From Dryas octopetala (lineage: Eukaryota > Streptophyta > Magnoliopsida > Rosales > Rosaceae): DNA of 64,000 bases. A program made the translations under genes and the position numbers. The notes below the pieces were generated by a model. That model was not told the origin of the DNA. It made no database searches and saw only the letters and a list, made by a program, of their open reading frames with translations. The stretch lies in NCBI GenBank assembly GCA_963921425.1, contig OY992840.1:17896621-17960620 (forward strand), in the 5' to 3' direction. Numbering within the stretch: the stretch's first letter is position 1; every line of letters starts with the position of its first letter. Positions 1 through 11,050 of this stretch are shown here, piece by piece.

Positions 1-52
1 GAAAAAGAAAAAGAAAAAAACAGAAATCCTTGCTGCACAAGGAACGAACTCC

Positions 53-59
53 TATAAAT
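53..59 (+). promoter_or_regulatory. Probable TATA box of DUF2828 copy A
   Basis: TATAAAT lies 41 bases before the ATG at 100. The intact paralogue has the same TATAAAT preceded by a similar flank (cgagctca versus cgaactcc), 128 bases before its ATG, so copy A has lost most of the 5' leader. The ATG at 58 overlaps this box and is therefore unlikely to be a start. Confidence 0.5.
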
Positions 60-99
60 GAGTCATATGACTCCCCTTCAAACCTCACTCACAGCAAAG

Positions 100-2095
100 A
101 TGGCTCCTCCAGAGCTCAAACTCCCCGCTCCACCACCCCAACCTGCACCTGCTTTCCCCCTACCCCCACCACCCCTACCCCAAAGCGCTTACAAAGCCCC
201 ACCAACTCTAAACCCACTCCCAACCCAAAGCGCTTACTACAACCCACTCCAAAGCTACACATACTACAACCCACCACCCCTAAACATACCCCAAATGATC
301 CCTTACTACAACCCACCACCCTTAAATATACCCCAAAGAGCTTTCCATACCCCACCACCTGTAAACCTAAAGATTCGCCCACTCCTACCAGTACCAGTCC
401 TACCCCGACCCGCACCCGCTTACCCATTTAGTCGACCCCCAATGGGCTTCACCGAAAACTCTTCAGCCACCTGCCTCGACTTCTTCTTCCACGTAGTACC
501 AGACAGCCCGGCCCACTATATCAACGAACAGCTCCCCAAGGCCTGGGCCCACGATGCCCTAACCACCCTCAAGCTCATCTGCAACCTACGGGACGTACGT
601 GGCACTGGCAAGTCCGACAAGGAAGGCTTCTACACTGCTGCATGCGCTGTGGCTCCACCAGCACCACCCCAAAACCCTCGCCTGCAACCTCGCCTCCTTT
701 GCCGAGTTGGGGTATTTCAAGGACCTCCCCGAGATTCTGTACCGGATTCTAGGAAAGAACCAAAAGACCGAGTGGTTAAGCGTGGGAAGATTGCGTAGGA
801 GGAGCGCGATTCGCCGAGGACGGACACTGAAACTAGGACTCAAAGTAGGAATGGGCCAGAAACATGCAAGGACCGTAAACCGGAGGGAGCCGAAGGAGAT
901 TCGGATTATCAATAGGAACAAGGCAAAGCTCGGGTTGTCCTCGGGTGACCCGGATTACCAGTTCCTGCACGAGCGTGTTTCGGATATTTTCGCGGAGTGC
1001 TTCAAGTCCGATATGGAGAGCTTGTGTTCTAATGAACAGCACAAGAAGATAAGCCTGGCGGCCAAGTGCTGCCCTTCGCTCGACTCGTCATTCGATCGCG
1101 CCACTCTGCTCTGTGAAAGCATTGCCAGGAAGGTTTTCCCGCGAGAATCGTACCCCGAGTATGAGGGTGTCGAGGAGGCCCATTACGCGTACAGAGTCCG
1201 AGACCGGCTGAGGAAGGAGGTTTTGGTGCCGTTGAGGAAGGCCTTGGAGTTGCCTGAGGTTTATATGGGTGCCCAACACTGGGGTTTGATTCCGTACAAC
1301 CGAGTGGCCTCTGTGGCCATGAAGCTTTACAAAGACAAGTTCTTGAAAGCCGGAAAGTCCACGATTGCTGCTGGTGCTCTGCTTCCGCATGAGATCATAG
1401 CCTCTCTGGATAACTGGGATGGTAGTGATGTGGCTGAGCTTCAGTGGAAGCGAATGGTCGATGACTTGTTGAAGGAAGGGAAGATGAACAACTGCTTGGC
1501 TGTGTGTGACGTGTCAGGAAGCATGGACGGGACCCCCATGGACGTGTGTGTGGCTTTGGGGCTGTTGGTGTCTGAACTCAGTGATGAGCCATGGAAAGAA
1601 AAGGTCATTACTTTCAGTCAGAATCCTCAGCTGCACTTGATACAAGGCGATTCTCTTTGGTCCAAGTGCAGTTTTGTGAGGACAATGCAATGGGGCATGA
1701 AAACAAATTTTCAAAAGGTGTTTGATTTGATTCTTAAAGTGGCGGTGAATGGGCAATTGAAGCCAGAGAATATGATAAAGAGGGTGTTTGTGTTCAGTGA
1801 CATGGAGTTTGATCAAGCTTCGGTGAATAGCTGGGAGACTGATTACGAGGCAATACAGAGGAAGTTTAGGGAGATGGGGTATGAGAGTGCGGTGCCACAG
1901 ATTGTGTTTTGGAATCTGAGGCACTCGAGGTCTGCGCCGGTGCCTCAAACACAACCAGGGGTGGCTCTGTTGACTGGATTCTCCAAGAATTTGCTCAACT
2001 TGTTCTTGGACAATGGTGGGGAAATTCGCCCAGACCTTACCATGGAAGCTGCCATCTCTGGCCCAGAGTATCAGAAGCTGCTTGTGCTGGATTGA
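100..2095 (+). pseudogene. DUF2828 / von Willebrand-A protein, frameshifted copy A
   Basis: This is a single-exon paralogue of the intact DUF2828 gene at 4948-6912. The plant DUF2828 family joins a helical region to a C-terminal vWA-like domain; its biochemical role is not established. The start at 100 (MAPP) matches the paralogue's MAPPS. The N-terminus is expanded by Pro/Tyr-rich repeats in which YYNPP recurs. Near 640-650 an apparent four-base insertion (GCATGCGCTGTGG against GCGATTTGG) shifts the frame, so the first part runs off at 798 and the rest is open in another frame to 2095. Two internal segments of the paralogue are missing: most of the basic region after the shift, and about 15 residues after FLK. 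The DVSGS metal-site motif is kept near 1509. It is probably a pseudogene, although the long downstream frame could still be translated. Confidence 0.8.
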
Positions 2096-3439
2096 TGGAT
2101 CATCATCATCATATTCATCTTCTGTCTATTTAATGTAAAAATTCAAATTCAAATTCAAAAAAACAGTATGAATAGGAATAAGTTGTAGTTAAATTTATGC
2201 TAGGACCTCAAGTTTATTTCCCTTTTCCCATTTTGTAGAAGGAAAAAGAAATTGAAATGAAATTGACATCATATGTCTTTCCTCCATCTCGCTCTATTGA
2301 TTTCTTCATTATGGTTGTCTGTTTCTGTTTAAAATGAAATCATACGGACTGACATCAGGTGCTTTCGATGTTGATTATTTATAGCTGCTGTGGTACAATT
2401 TCATTGTCTTTTGTGCAATTGGATGATACTTAATAATTTTTCATTGTATGTAAAGGTCCATGCTGCTGCAATCATTAATTGTATGGTCTTTCCGATCATA
2501 CTTGGAAAATAGAAAAGCCCTTCCTTAGTAACTTAGAATTTTCAATCTTTAAAATACATATTGCTTGTTAAGTGAATTTATAATTTGACCTATATTGCAG
2601 GGTTTCTGTGAATTCTATCTCAAGTATATTGCTGCCGCTATGAAACTAAGCATAACCTTTATCTGGTTATGTTGCTTTTGGCTATGCTGTCTTGGTGTCA
2701 TAAAGAAATTTTATTGCTTGAATTTAGAACTTGTCAAAAGGATAAATAAAAAAAAGCAGCAGAAAATGAGTGTTTCTGCTGTCTCCTTTCTTCATTTTTC
2801 TTATATATCAATTTCTTAGTATGAACACCTCAATCACAATCCACTAGTTCAATGAATGGTACATCCATGAAAATACTATAATTGCCTGCCCTTCCTTCAT
2901 TACTGAGCTTTTCAGATGTTAAAGTTTCACGAGAGGGCATCATCTTTGATATCTGTAGTAGAACCCTCTCATGAAAAAAATAAAGTAATGTGTTTCCTGA
3001 CTTTTGGATATCCTGTTTCCATAGGTCTGATGTATCTAGTGTTCTGTTCCTCCATTGATAGTGCACTCCGGTTTCTACTATTTCCATGATATATACTGTC
3101 TGGGGTTGTCAAATGTTGTAAAATTTGCTGATATAGGGCCACTTATACAAATCGTCTAGGTTTTGCAATTGGAACCTGTCCATGTGTAGGAGTTGAATAT
3201 GATGACATTGTCTTGTTCTGTTCAGTTGCAGACTAACTGTAACTCATCTTACTGCAGTTTCAAATTTTTCTGGTTTGCTTTTCTTGTTTCTCTCTCAACT
3301 CACCAAAGAACCTCCATTTTTATTGAACTACAACTTGTTTGCACCTTGCCACCTACAGTCTTTCCTCTCTATCTTTTTTAGTGTTGATGCAAAAATTCAA
3401 TCAATGGTGAGATGCTCCACCAGCTCCGCTCTAGGATGC
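2096..3439. other. AT-rich spacer after DUF2828 copy A
   Basis: No coding exon or clear transposon is visible here. About 2280-2350 (ctccatctcgctc... to aaatgaaatcatac) is similar to 3595-3660, so this spacer is part of the repeated DUF2828 3' flank. Confidence 0.5.
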
Positions 3440-3660
3440 CTGCCACAGTTAAAGAGAAGGGATACAAAAGGTGGTACCGGACCTTGTCAAGGAAGCAGCC
3501 ATCTCTGGCAAAGAGTATCATACGTTGGTTGGGCTGGATTGACAATAATCATGATTCATGCATGATCTGTTTTTATTGAAATCATGTGTTTTTGCTCCAT
3601 CTCTGTTGATTTCTGCCATTTGGTTGTCTATGTTTTATCAGAATGAAATCATACAGATGT
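3440..3660 (+). pseudogene. Decayed DUF2828 3'-end fragment
   Basis: The stretch around 3480-3545 resembles the last about 25 codons of DUF2828, with gcagccatctctggc, agagtatca and gctggattga in the same order as at 2043-2095. It is followed by sequence like the 3' flank of copy A. No open frame survives. With the MIS12-tail remnant at 4290-4590 it marks an old, mostly erased copy of the DUF2828/MIS12 pair. Confidence 0.6.
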
Positions 3661-4289
3661 GTGTGGGAACACAAGTAAATATGATGTTTCTCTATCCTTC
3701 ACATAGTTTGTTTATGTCATTGTCAAGAGAAGCAAACATTCCACATAGTTTAAGTTTGATATGTTGTCAATGAATTTTTCTCTCATTTTCTCCGGATTTT
3801 TAGGATCAGGTGCTAACTAATATACAGATAAGATAATTGATAGGACAGGTGTCGATCAAACATTACATTAGGACATAAGAGCAAGAAGAACAGAGGAGGC
3901 AGATCTTCCTTGCTGCAGCAAGTGGATCATTCAAATTAATACTAGGATGTTGAACTTGCTCTTAGTCCTTTCCTAGGTACATAATTACATATATGGAAAA
4001 ATGTTCTTGCAAACCAGATCAAAATGAAATCTTGCTCATGTTTGTTGTTTTCAGTCAATCTTGAAATGAACATGCATGCTTCCTAGATTTAACAGAAGCG
4101 AGAACTTTTGCAATGTGCTTGAAAACCATTCCAGACAAATTCTACTTGCATTCAGAGAGTTCATACTAAAGAAGTGGTAAGGGGTAGGATTAATTTGTTA
4201 TCTCCCTTACCCCAAGGAAAAAAAAGGAGAGGTACTAACTGTGGAGCCAGAAAGTTACTAAAATTATGCCGTTGAAAAAACAACAATGT

Positions 4290-4590
4290 CAATTTGACTG
4301 AGTAGAATGGGAAAAGATTTGGAACTACCTAAAAGCATGACTTGTGCACAGCTGCAAAACTGATTGAATCATACATGGAGTTCACATTGTTTTCATATTG
4401 GCTACTAATTCTTGAAATCATCCAATTTCGCATGAGAAAAGCCTGCAAAAATACATATTATCCTGTAACACAAACATAGAAATATTAAATTCAACTCGGA
4501 AGATCACTACTTGAACATGAACATGCTATAGCTGTCACCCTTGCCACAAATCACAATCCGCCATACATGAATCTCTAGGTGGGTTGCCAA
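4290..4590 (-). pseudogene. Decayed 3' end of a MIS12 copy
   Basis: This stretch aligns by eye with 8245-8525 and 57290-57585, the last MIS12 intron with the two flanking exon ends. Shared blocks are tagaatgggaaaaga, cacaacttgtg-like text, ttcatattggcta, agcctgcaaa, catgaacat and cccttgccaca. The stop-codon region has changed and the frame is not kept. It is more divergent than the 8.3 kb copy, so it comes from an earlier duplication. Confidence 0.65.
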
Positions 4591-4813
4591 TTTTATACAA
4601 AATAAGAAAAATTAGAAAAAAAAAATGCAGAGAAAAATCTTTGAGTCAATTACAATTTACAAATACAATTCTTAATTCCGACAAAAAAAATAGAGAAAAC
4701 AAATATAATTCCTAGCTAATAGTCGGTGGAATTACCAAGCCCAACCCAAGAATAAAATTAAAATCATTAATCGTAAAAGAAAAAGGAATCTTGGTGCCCA
4801 AGTAACGAGCTCA

Positions 4814-4820
4814 TATAAAT
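4814..4820 (+). promoter_or_regulatory. Probable TATA box of the intact DUF2828 gene
   Basis: TATAAAT lies 128 bases before the ATG at 4948, in a flank conserved with copy A. The interval would hold a short leader with no intron evident. Confidence 0.5.
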
Positions 4821-4947
4821 GAGCATGTAAGTATGTAACGCCCCTTCACACCTCACTATTCCATCAGATCGAACCACTGCAAGCCCTCTCACTCATCGCT
4901 TCTCAAATCAAACCCAATTCTTCACAAGTTTTTAACTCTGAACAACA

Positions 4948-6912
4948 ATGGCTCCTCCAAGTCTTCTTGGTCCTCCAGAGCTCAACCAGCCCGCCCCACC
5001 ACCCCAACCCAAACCCGCACCCGCTTCCAGCGACCCATTCTTTGATGACACAACAATGAGTCGACCCCCAATGGGATTCACCGAGAACTCTTCAGCCACC
5101 TTCCTCTCCTCCGGTAACCCCTGCCTGGACTTTTTCTTCCACGTGGTACCGGACACTAAGGCCGACTATATCAACGAACAGCTCCTCAAGGCCTGGGCCC
5201 ACAACCCCCTAACCACCCTCAAGCTCATCTGCAACCTACGCGGCGTACGTGGCACCGGAAAGTCCGACAAGGAAGGCTTCTATACGGCGGCGATTTGGCT
5301 CCACAAGAACCACCCCAAAACCCTTGCCTGCAACCTCGCGTCCTTTGCCGAATTCGGGTACTTCAAGGACCTGCCGGAGCTTCTGTACCGGCTTCTGGAA
5401 GGCCAAGACGTCAGGAAGAACCAAAAGAGCGAGTGGTTAAGCAGAAAAGGCGACATGGGACGATTGAAGCGTAGGAGGGCGGGTCCTCGGCCACGAGAAA
5501 TTGGACAGAAACGTAAAAGGGACGGAAGGGTGGCCCGTGACCCGAAAACCAAAACGAAAATCTATTGGAAGGAGTCGAGAAAGGTTCGGGTAATGAAGGC
5601 AGCGGAGAGGGCAAAATTGGAAAAGGAAAAGGCCAGCGCGGCGAGGTTGGAGACGAGGATTGCGATGGCGAAGAAGGCTCTTGGGAGGTATACGCTTGAT
5701 CCGGATTACCGATTCCTGCACGAGCGGGTTTCGGATCTTTTTTCGGAGTGCTTGAAGTCCGATATGGAGAACTTGAGGTCTAGTAAGCTCAAGAAAATAA
5801 GCCTGGTGGCGAAGTGGTGCCCTTCGCTCGACTCCTCGTTCGATCGGGCCACTCTGTTATGTGAAAGCATTGCGAGGAAGGTTTATCCGCGAGAATCGTA
5901 CCCGGAATATGAGGGCGTTGAGGACGCGCATTACGCGTACAGAGTTCGAGACCGGCTGAGGAAGGAGGTTTTGGTGCCGTTGAGGAAGGTGCTGGAGTTG
6001 CCTGAGGTTTATATGAGTGCCCAACAGTGGGGTTTGATTCCGTACAACCGGGTGGCCTCTGTGGCCATGAAGCTTTACAAAGACAAGTTCTTGAAGCACG
6101 ATCAAGAGAGGTTTAACAAGTATTTGGAGGACGTGGAAGCCGGCAAGTCCACAATTGCTGCTGGTGCTCTGCTTCCGCATGAGATCATACACTCTCTGGA
6201 AGATGGGGATGGTGGGCAAGTGGCTGAGCTTCAGTGGAAGAGAATGGTGGATGACATGTTGAAGGAAGGGAAGATGAACAACTGCTTGGCTGTGTGTGAC
6301 GTGTCAGGAAGCATGGACGGGACCCCCATGGACGTGTGTGTGGCTTTGGGGCTGTTGGTGTCTGAACTGAGTGAAGAGCCGTGGAAGGGAAAGGTCATAA
6401 CTTTCAGTGAGAGGCCTGAGCTGCACTTGATTGAAGGCGATGATCTTGAGTCCAAGTGCGAGTTTGTGAAGAGAATGGAATGGGGCGGCAACACTGATTT
6501 TCAAAAGGTATTTGATTTGATTCTTAATGTGGCGGTGAATGGGAAATTGAAGCCAGAGAATATGATAAAGAGGGTGTTTGTGTTCAGCGACATGGAGTTT
6601 GATGAGGCTTCGGGGAGAAATGCTTGGGACTCTGCTTCGGAGAATAGCTGGGAGACTGATTATGAGGCTATACAGAGGAAGTTTAAGGAGAAGGGGTATG
6701 GGGATGTGGTGCCACAGATTGTGTTTTGGAATCTGAGGGACTCCAGGTCTACGCCGGCGCCTCAAACACAACCAGGGGTGGCGCTGCTCAGTGGCTTCTC
6801 CAAGAATTTGCTCAAGTTGTTCTTGGATAATGATGGGGAAGTTCGCCCCGACCTTACAATGGAAGCTGCCATCTCTGGTCCAGAGTATCACAAGCTCATT
6901 GTGCTCGATTGA
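4948..6912 (+). CDS. DUF2828 domain protein with C-terminal vWA-like domain, intact
   Basis: This is a single-exon gene of 654 aa. Residues 1-30 are Pro-rich (PAPPPQPKPAP). A helical DUF2828 region follows from about residue 45 (DFFFHVVPDT, AWAHNPLTTLKL). About residues 155-245 are very basic and probably coiled (RLKRRRAGPR, AKLEKEKASA). The C-terminal vWA-like part carries CLAVCDVSGSMDG, with the DxSxS metal-ion motif at D451, S453 and S455, and ends in LIVLD. The family is known in plants and is related to mimivirus L728; vWA folds usually bind protein partners through a metal site. The role is inferred only at that level. The start is the first ATG downstream of a TATA box and matches the paralogue. 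It is tail-to-tail with a partial MIS12 copy at 8315-9501. Confidence 0.9.
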   Translation: MAPPSLLGPPELNQPAPPPQPKPAPASSDPFFDDTTMSRPPMGFTENSSATFLSSGNPCLDFFFHVVPDTKADYINEQLLKAWAHNPLTTLKLICNLRGVRGTGKSDKEGFYTAAIWLHKNHPKTLACNLASFAEFGYFKDLPELLYRLLEGQDVRKNQKSEWLSRKGDMGRLKRRRAGPRPREIGQKRKRDGRVARDPKTKTKIYWKESRKVRVMKAAERAKLEKEKASAARLETRIAMAKKALGRYTLDPDYRFLHERVSDLFSECLKSDMENLRSSKLKKISLVAKWCPSLDSSFDRATLLCESIARKVYPRESYPEYEGVEDAHYAYRVRDRLRKEVLVPLRKVLELPEVYMSAQQWGLIPYNRVASVAMKLYKDKFLKHDQERFNKYLEDVEAGKSTIAAGALLPHEIIHSLEDGDGGQVAELQWKRMVDDMLKEGKMNNCLAVCDVSGSMDGTPMDVCVALGLLVSELSEEPWKGKVITFSERPELHLIEGDDLESKCEFVKRMEWGGNTDFQKVFDLILNVAVNGKLKPENMIKRVFVFSDMEFDEASGRNAWDSASENSWETDYEAIQRKFKEKGYGDVVPQIVFWNLRDSRSTPAPQTQPGVALLSGFSKNLLKLFLDNDGEVRPDLTMEAAISGPEYHKLIVLD

Positions 6913-6999
6913 TTGATCATCATCATTCATCTGTCTTAATTCTTCTTCTTTCATGTTTTTTTTAAAAACAAAGTATGAATAGGATTTAGTTGTACTTCT

Positions 7000-7897
7000 T
7001 TTTAAGCTAGGCCCTGAACTTAATTTCTGTTCTTCCAATTTGTACAAGGAAAAATAAGTGAAATGAAAATCAAATCATATCCTTTTTTTTTTTTTTTTGG
7101 CTCTACCTATCTGTTGCATATTATTTGCCATTCTTTTACTAAATATCTGTTACATATCATTTGTCATTCTTTTACTAAACATCTCTGTCTGTGTGTGTAT
7201 ATTTATTTATTTGAAGACCTCATACGATCCATCTTCGGTGACCCTCATTAACCTTTGTTGTCTTTTGAAATTTAAACAAAAATTTCTAAGATCCCCACTC
7301 CACCGCTCTCAATCTTAGGTACATTGTTGACAGCGGTTTATTCTCTCTCATCTCATTCGTCCTCTGAATGTGTAGTTGAAAAAGCTTGTTTTGAATAACT
7401 TACGCGATTACCTTAATTATCGATCGCTTACCCAGTGTAGTTATCATATTGATCGCTTACCTTGCTATTTCTTACAACGATCTATTGAGCCTCTTCTGAG
7501 CATGAGTCGTATTGTTTTAATGAACAAACGATTTGGAGTTTAGGAACTAAATATATAGATATGAAGGCGGGGCTGCTGTAGGAGCTCTTGAGCTTCGTGA
7601 GTCTACAAGTACTTCAACCCCAAGGAGTGGGGTGAACAGAATGGTCAGGCAACTATAGTCTATACTCGCGATTCTGGGCATACCTTAATTGGTAAATACA
7701 CTCTTATAGCTCTTCATCAAACAAATCAGTGACATATTGACATGCATGTTGGTTTTGAAAAAACTGGTGGTGGAGGACCCTAGCTATGTGGGTACTTTTG
7801 ATGGTAGCTATAGTCCTCCAATGTGAAGGTCCTCATGCATGCATGTTGGTTTTGTAAATTTAAATGTCAGTAACTGATGAAATAAAAATTTGTGCCA
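7000..7897. other. Spacer between DUF2828 and MIS12 tails
   Basis: A poly-T tract lies at about 7084-7099. No exon is recognised. Short open frames here are not supported by any homology I can see. The whole stretch is repeated near 56330-57130. Confidence 0.5.
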
Positions 7898-8084
7898 GAA
7901 TAATGCTATACTTACCACATTGTTATACCATCTCACGTGTCATTATTTTATTGGATAGAGTTTTTGTTTTCTTTTTTGGGTTTTTATTTTTATTTTTTAG
8001 TATCCAATGTATGAATGCCATGTAAGTTGCCACATAAGATGGTATGAAATTATGATATAAAAATGTGGTATATCTAGCACTAAG
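7898..8084. mobile_element. 187-bp Mutator-type MITE with empty site in the duplicate
   Basis: The ends are inverted relatives (GAATAATGCTATACTTACCAC at the left, GTATATCTAGCACTAAG at the right) flanked by the 9-bp target duplication TTTGTGCCA (7889-7897 and 8085-8093). The duplicate at about 57130-57155 has a single TTTGTGCCA and no element, so it is the empty site. The ends resemble those of the MULE at 35260-41633 and of the MITEs at 34935 and 42712. It is non-coding. Confidence 0.92.
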
Positions 8085-8314
8085 TTTGTGCCAAGTACAA
8101 ATTTCAGCAGTCGTATAATTATAATGTCTAATACATTGAACTTACTAACTAGGTTCTCAGCAAAGCCCCATAGGGATGCCTATAGGAGATGATAGGTCAA
8201 ACTTTAATCATTTAAATAGACAACCACAATGTCAATTTGACTGAATAGAATGGGAAAAGACCCGCAACTACCTAAGAGCACAACTTGTGTATTGCAAGAC
8301 TGACGGAATCATAC

Positions 8315-9501
8315 CTAAAGTTCACATGGTTTCATATTGGCTACAAATTCTTGAAGATCTTCCAACTTCACATCAGAGAAGCCTGCAAAATACATTGTCT
8401 TTTAACAAACATAGAAATTCAACACACCGCAGATTAATTTAACTTGCAAGATCACTAATTGAACATGAACATTCTATAACTGTTACCCTTGCCACAATCT
8501 GCCATAGAGGAATCTCTGTGTGGGTTGTAAATCCTATCTGTTTTGTTGCATTTGGTTTCTTCCTTCTTTCCAGCCTTCAGCTTCCCTATTTTCATCCGAA
8601 GTTCTGAGGCTGTTTTCACCATCTCTGTATAAAACAATAAGCTACTCAAAGTTTTGTCTTTTAAGATATTCAACAAAATATATGAAAAGAAATACCTTCA
8701 TAAAGCTGAATCCAAGTTTGCTAATATTGAGCGTTACAAATGGATGCTAAAGCCCTCTAAAATTAAAGAAAACCTATTTGGAGGGCCTGTTCAGTTTTTT
8801 ACCTTGGAACATCTCATGAAAAGAGTTTTGGTCATATAATTGCAATGTCTCATTGACAAGCGCAGAAAAGCGATCACTGGAAGCAGACTGTCGTTCTAAT
8901 GATTGGAGCTCTCGGTTCAGTGCAGCAGACTCCTTACCAACCTGTAATCATGCTTCCATTAAAAGATAAGTTATCAAGAATCAAGACATTTACAATTTCA
9001 TGCAAACAGAAGATTCTTGCAACTTGTAGTTTTGCATTTACCTTAGTAAGGTTGCTCCTCAGCAAATCCAACTGGGCATCCAGATCTGGATCACAGACTG
9101 CATTTTGACATATAGTACTGTCGACAGGCGATTCATCCTAAAAAGTGATTTTAATAATTATATTATACAGGATTTATAGAATGGAAAAGTAATTAGTTCT
9201 TAAATCATCAAGCAGCATAGTGCTTTCACACTTTATTTCTTCTAATCTACACACTCTGCAACACAGTACGCACATACAAATTATTCCTCTTACAATGGGA
9301 GTGTGGAGAAAACTGAATTGAAAGCATCAATCTTGCAAAGCGAGGATGACTAAAAACATCAGTAATCTGAGAAAAACATACATTTTTGGGCAGCACGAAC
9401 CCCTCAGGAACTACAAAACAGTGGTTAAGGCAGTACTGCTCCCACATAGCCAGCCGCTTATCAAGATTTGATTGAACCATTTTTCGAATGAGATCAATGC
9501 C
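8315..9501 (-). pseudogene. MIS12: MIS12 copy lacking exons 1-2
   Basis: This contains exons 3-7 of the kinetochore gene MIS12 in the same positions as the complete copy at 57372-59271 (offset 49,057). Exon 3 (9501-9382) encodes GIDLIRKMVQSNLDKRLAMW, and the last exon ends in KPCEL and TAG at 8317-8315. The exon frames and splice signals that I checked are intact. The duplication breakpoint at 9646 falls before exon 2, so the initiator and the conserved N-terminal segment are missing. I infer a truncated duplicate; a fortuitous upstream promoter could still yield a transcript. Confidence 0.88.
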
Positions 9502-9643
9502 CTAAAGAACAAGAACCAAAAAAGTAAATTAATATCTAGATCCGAGCAAGGATTTAAAAAGAATACATTGCACCTTCCTTGTTAAGTTAGAGTGAGAACA
9601 ATTATAATCCTCAACCATTTCTTTTCTTTGAACTTCTATGCCA

Positions 9644-9685
9644 AAAACGATATTGGATGGAGAACTTCATGTGTCAGCTTAAAGA
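9644..9685. repeat. 42-bp patch copied from the phosphoserine phosphatase locus
   Basis: These 42 bases are identical to 29831-29872, in the last intron of the phosphoserine phosphatase pseudogene, and nearly identical to the copy near 52681. They sit exactly at the right edge of the segmental duplication and look like filler DNA used in break repair. Confidence 0.7.
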
Positions 9686-9968
9686 CAATATAGAGGGCCT
9701 AGAGGCAACCCTTGATCATTCATCATCCATCTTCATCCCCATCCACTAGCTAAGACTTCTTTTATTTAATTAATTGATGATTATCTAGTTTTCTTTTCTT
9801 TTATCTTGTTCTTAGCGTTGTATATTGTTTATTTAGATTGAAGTTGTTTATTTATTAATTTGCAATTTTCTGTAATTACGTACTTTTCTCTGTTAATCCC
9901 AACGTCTTACATTTAAATACGGTCCATATGGAGCTAGCTATAAAAGCCCATTTAATTGTGGGCTTAAT
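9686..9968. other. Unassigned AT-rich spacer
   Basis: No exon, repeat or element is recognised between the filler patch and the truncated end of the KRR1-like copy. Confidence 0.4.
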
Positions 9969-10429
9969 GCACCTTTATGGTGGATCCCCCAGGGCCTATG
10001 AGGCTATCCACCCATTTATTAAATTCCTCCTGCACACAATAGTAGAGATTAGAACAAGCTAAACAGTGAGCTTTTGCAATCTCCAGCATTAGAAAGAGGT
10101 ATTGGGTCTGACTCTTCATGGAATAGGTAGTGGGACACCCAGACATTGCTGAAGCCTGAACTGAAAATATCCTAGCTGCATCACAACTACAGAGAATGCT
10201 TCCAGAAACATAAATGATAAAAGGTTCATAACTTACATTTGCTTGAAGAAAAATTGACAGGTGGAAGGAATTTTAATCAATACCTACCTCCTTGTTCTCA
10301 CATTCTTCGCAAGTCCCACATTCTCCGCAAGCCCGGCCATCTTTAGGAGGGTAAGCCTCGATGACTTCACATTGCATTTTGTCATTCAGTATATTTATTC
10401 ACTACTAGGAAGTACCCCATTAGATATCA

Positions 10430-11050
10430 GTGGAACACCGATGTCTATTAGGTTTGCGACCGATAAGGGCAGACGTGATATCTAATGTACCCTATTTTCA
10501 ATATCAGTTTTGGGCCGATGTCTATATCAAATTAGACATCCTATTTGTTAAATATCCGATATTGTTAATAAATAATATATATCGATTTTTCAAGTTTTCG
10601 ATTTCTAAATGAACGGATTCCGATATGTAATATACTTTCAATATCATTATTTTTTCAAGAACTGACATTAAAAGGTATATTACATATCTGTTTGGTTATA
10701 TTTTTCGATATTATAAACTCATAAAAAGCTATATTTGGTAGGTTGTTACATCACTTTTTTTATCAAAGCGATATATAATATTTTTAACACATCGAATTTG
10801 TAACTAAAACCGATATATATGTACACATTAGATATCTGTTTGTTCGTTGTTTTAGATATTATAAGTCTCTTAAACATCATATTTGAGTTAGAATGTGAAA
10901 TAAAAATAACATTATATATCGGTGTTATTTGTTATTTCGATGTATATACCTGTATAAATATCAGATTTAATATACATTAGATATCAGTGTTTAACTGATA
11001 TTGTAAATGTTTTTGAATTAAAAAAAATAAAATAAAATGGGTTGTTAGAT
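10430..11050. repeat. CACTA left subterminal repeat region
   Basis: Many short units built on GATATC/CGATAT (agatatcag, ccgatatgt, cgatattat, atatcggtg) occur in both orientations in an AT-rich background. The same units appear near the right end. In CACTA elements such arrays serve as transposase-binding sites. Confidence 0.75.

Larger units (their letters stand above)
6802..9646. repeat. Segmental duplication, copy 1 (DUF2828 tail to MIS12 exon 3)
   Basis: This block matches 56217-58703 almost base for base, with a constant offset of 49,057 across the MIS12 exons. It runs from the last about 35 codons of DUF2828, through a poly-T run, to just upstream of MIS12 exon 3. Copy 1 carries an extra 187-bp MITE at 7898-8084 and about 85 extra bases near 7248-7332. 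The near identity indicates a recent duplication. Confidence 0.92.

Noticed and set aside
58-99. ATG at 58 as the start of DUF2828 copy A
   Set aside because: It overlaps the TATAAAT box, and the conserved start MAPP begins at 100, as in the paralogue.
116-427. Minus-strand Val/Gly-rich frame
   Set aside because: It is the complement of the Pro-rich DUF2828 N-terminus and is a shadow of it.
8520-8839. Plus-strand frames over the MIS12 copies (also 57577-57896)
   Set aside because: They are antisense to MIS12 exons and introns and recur only because of the segmental duplication.
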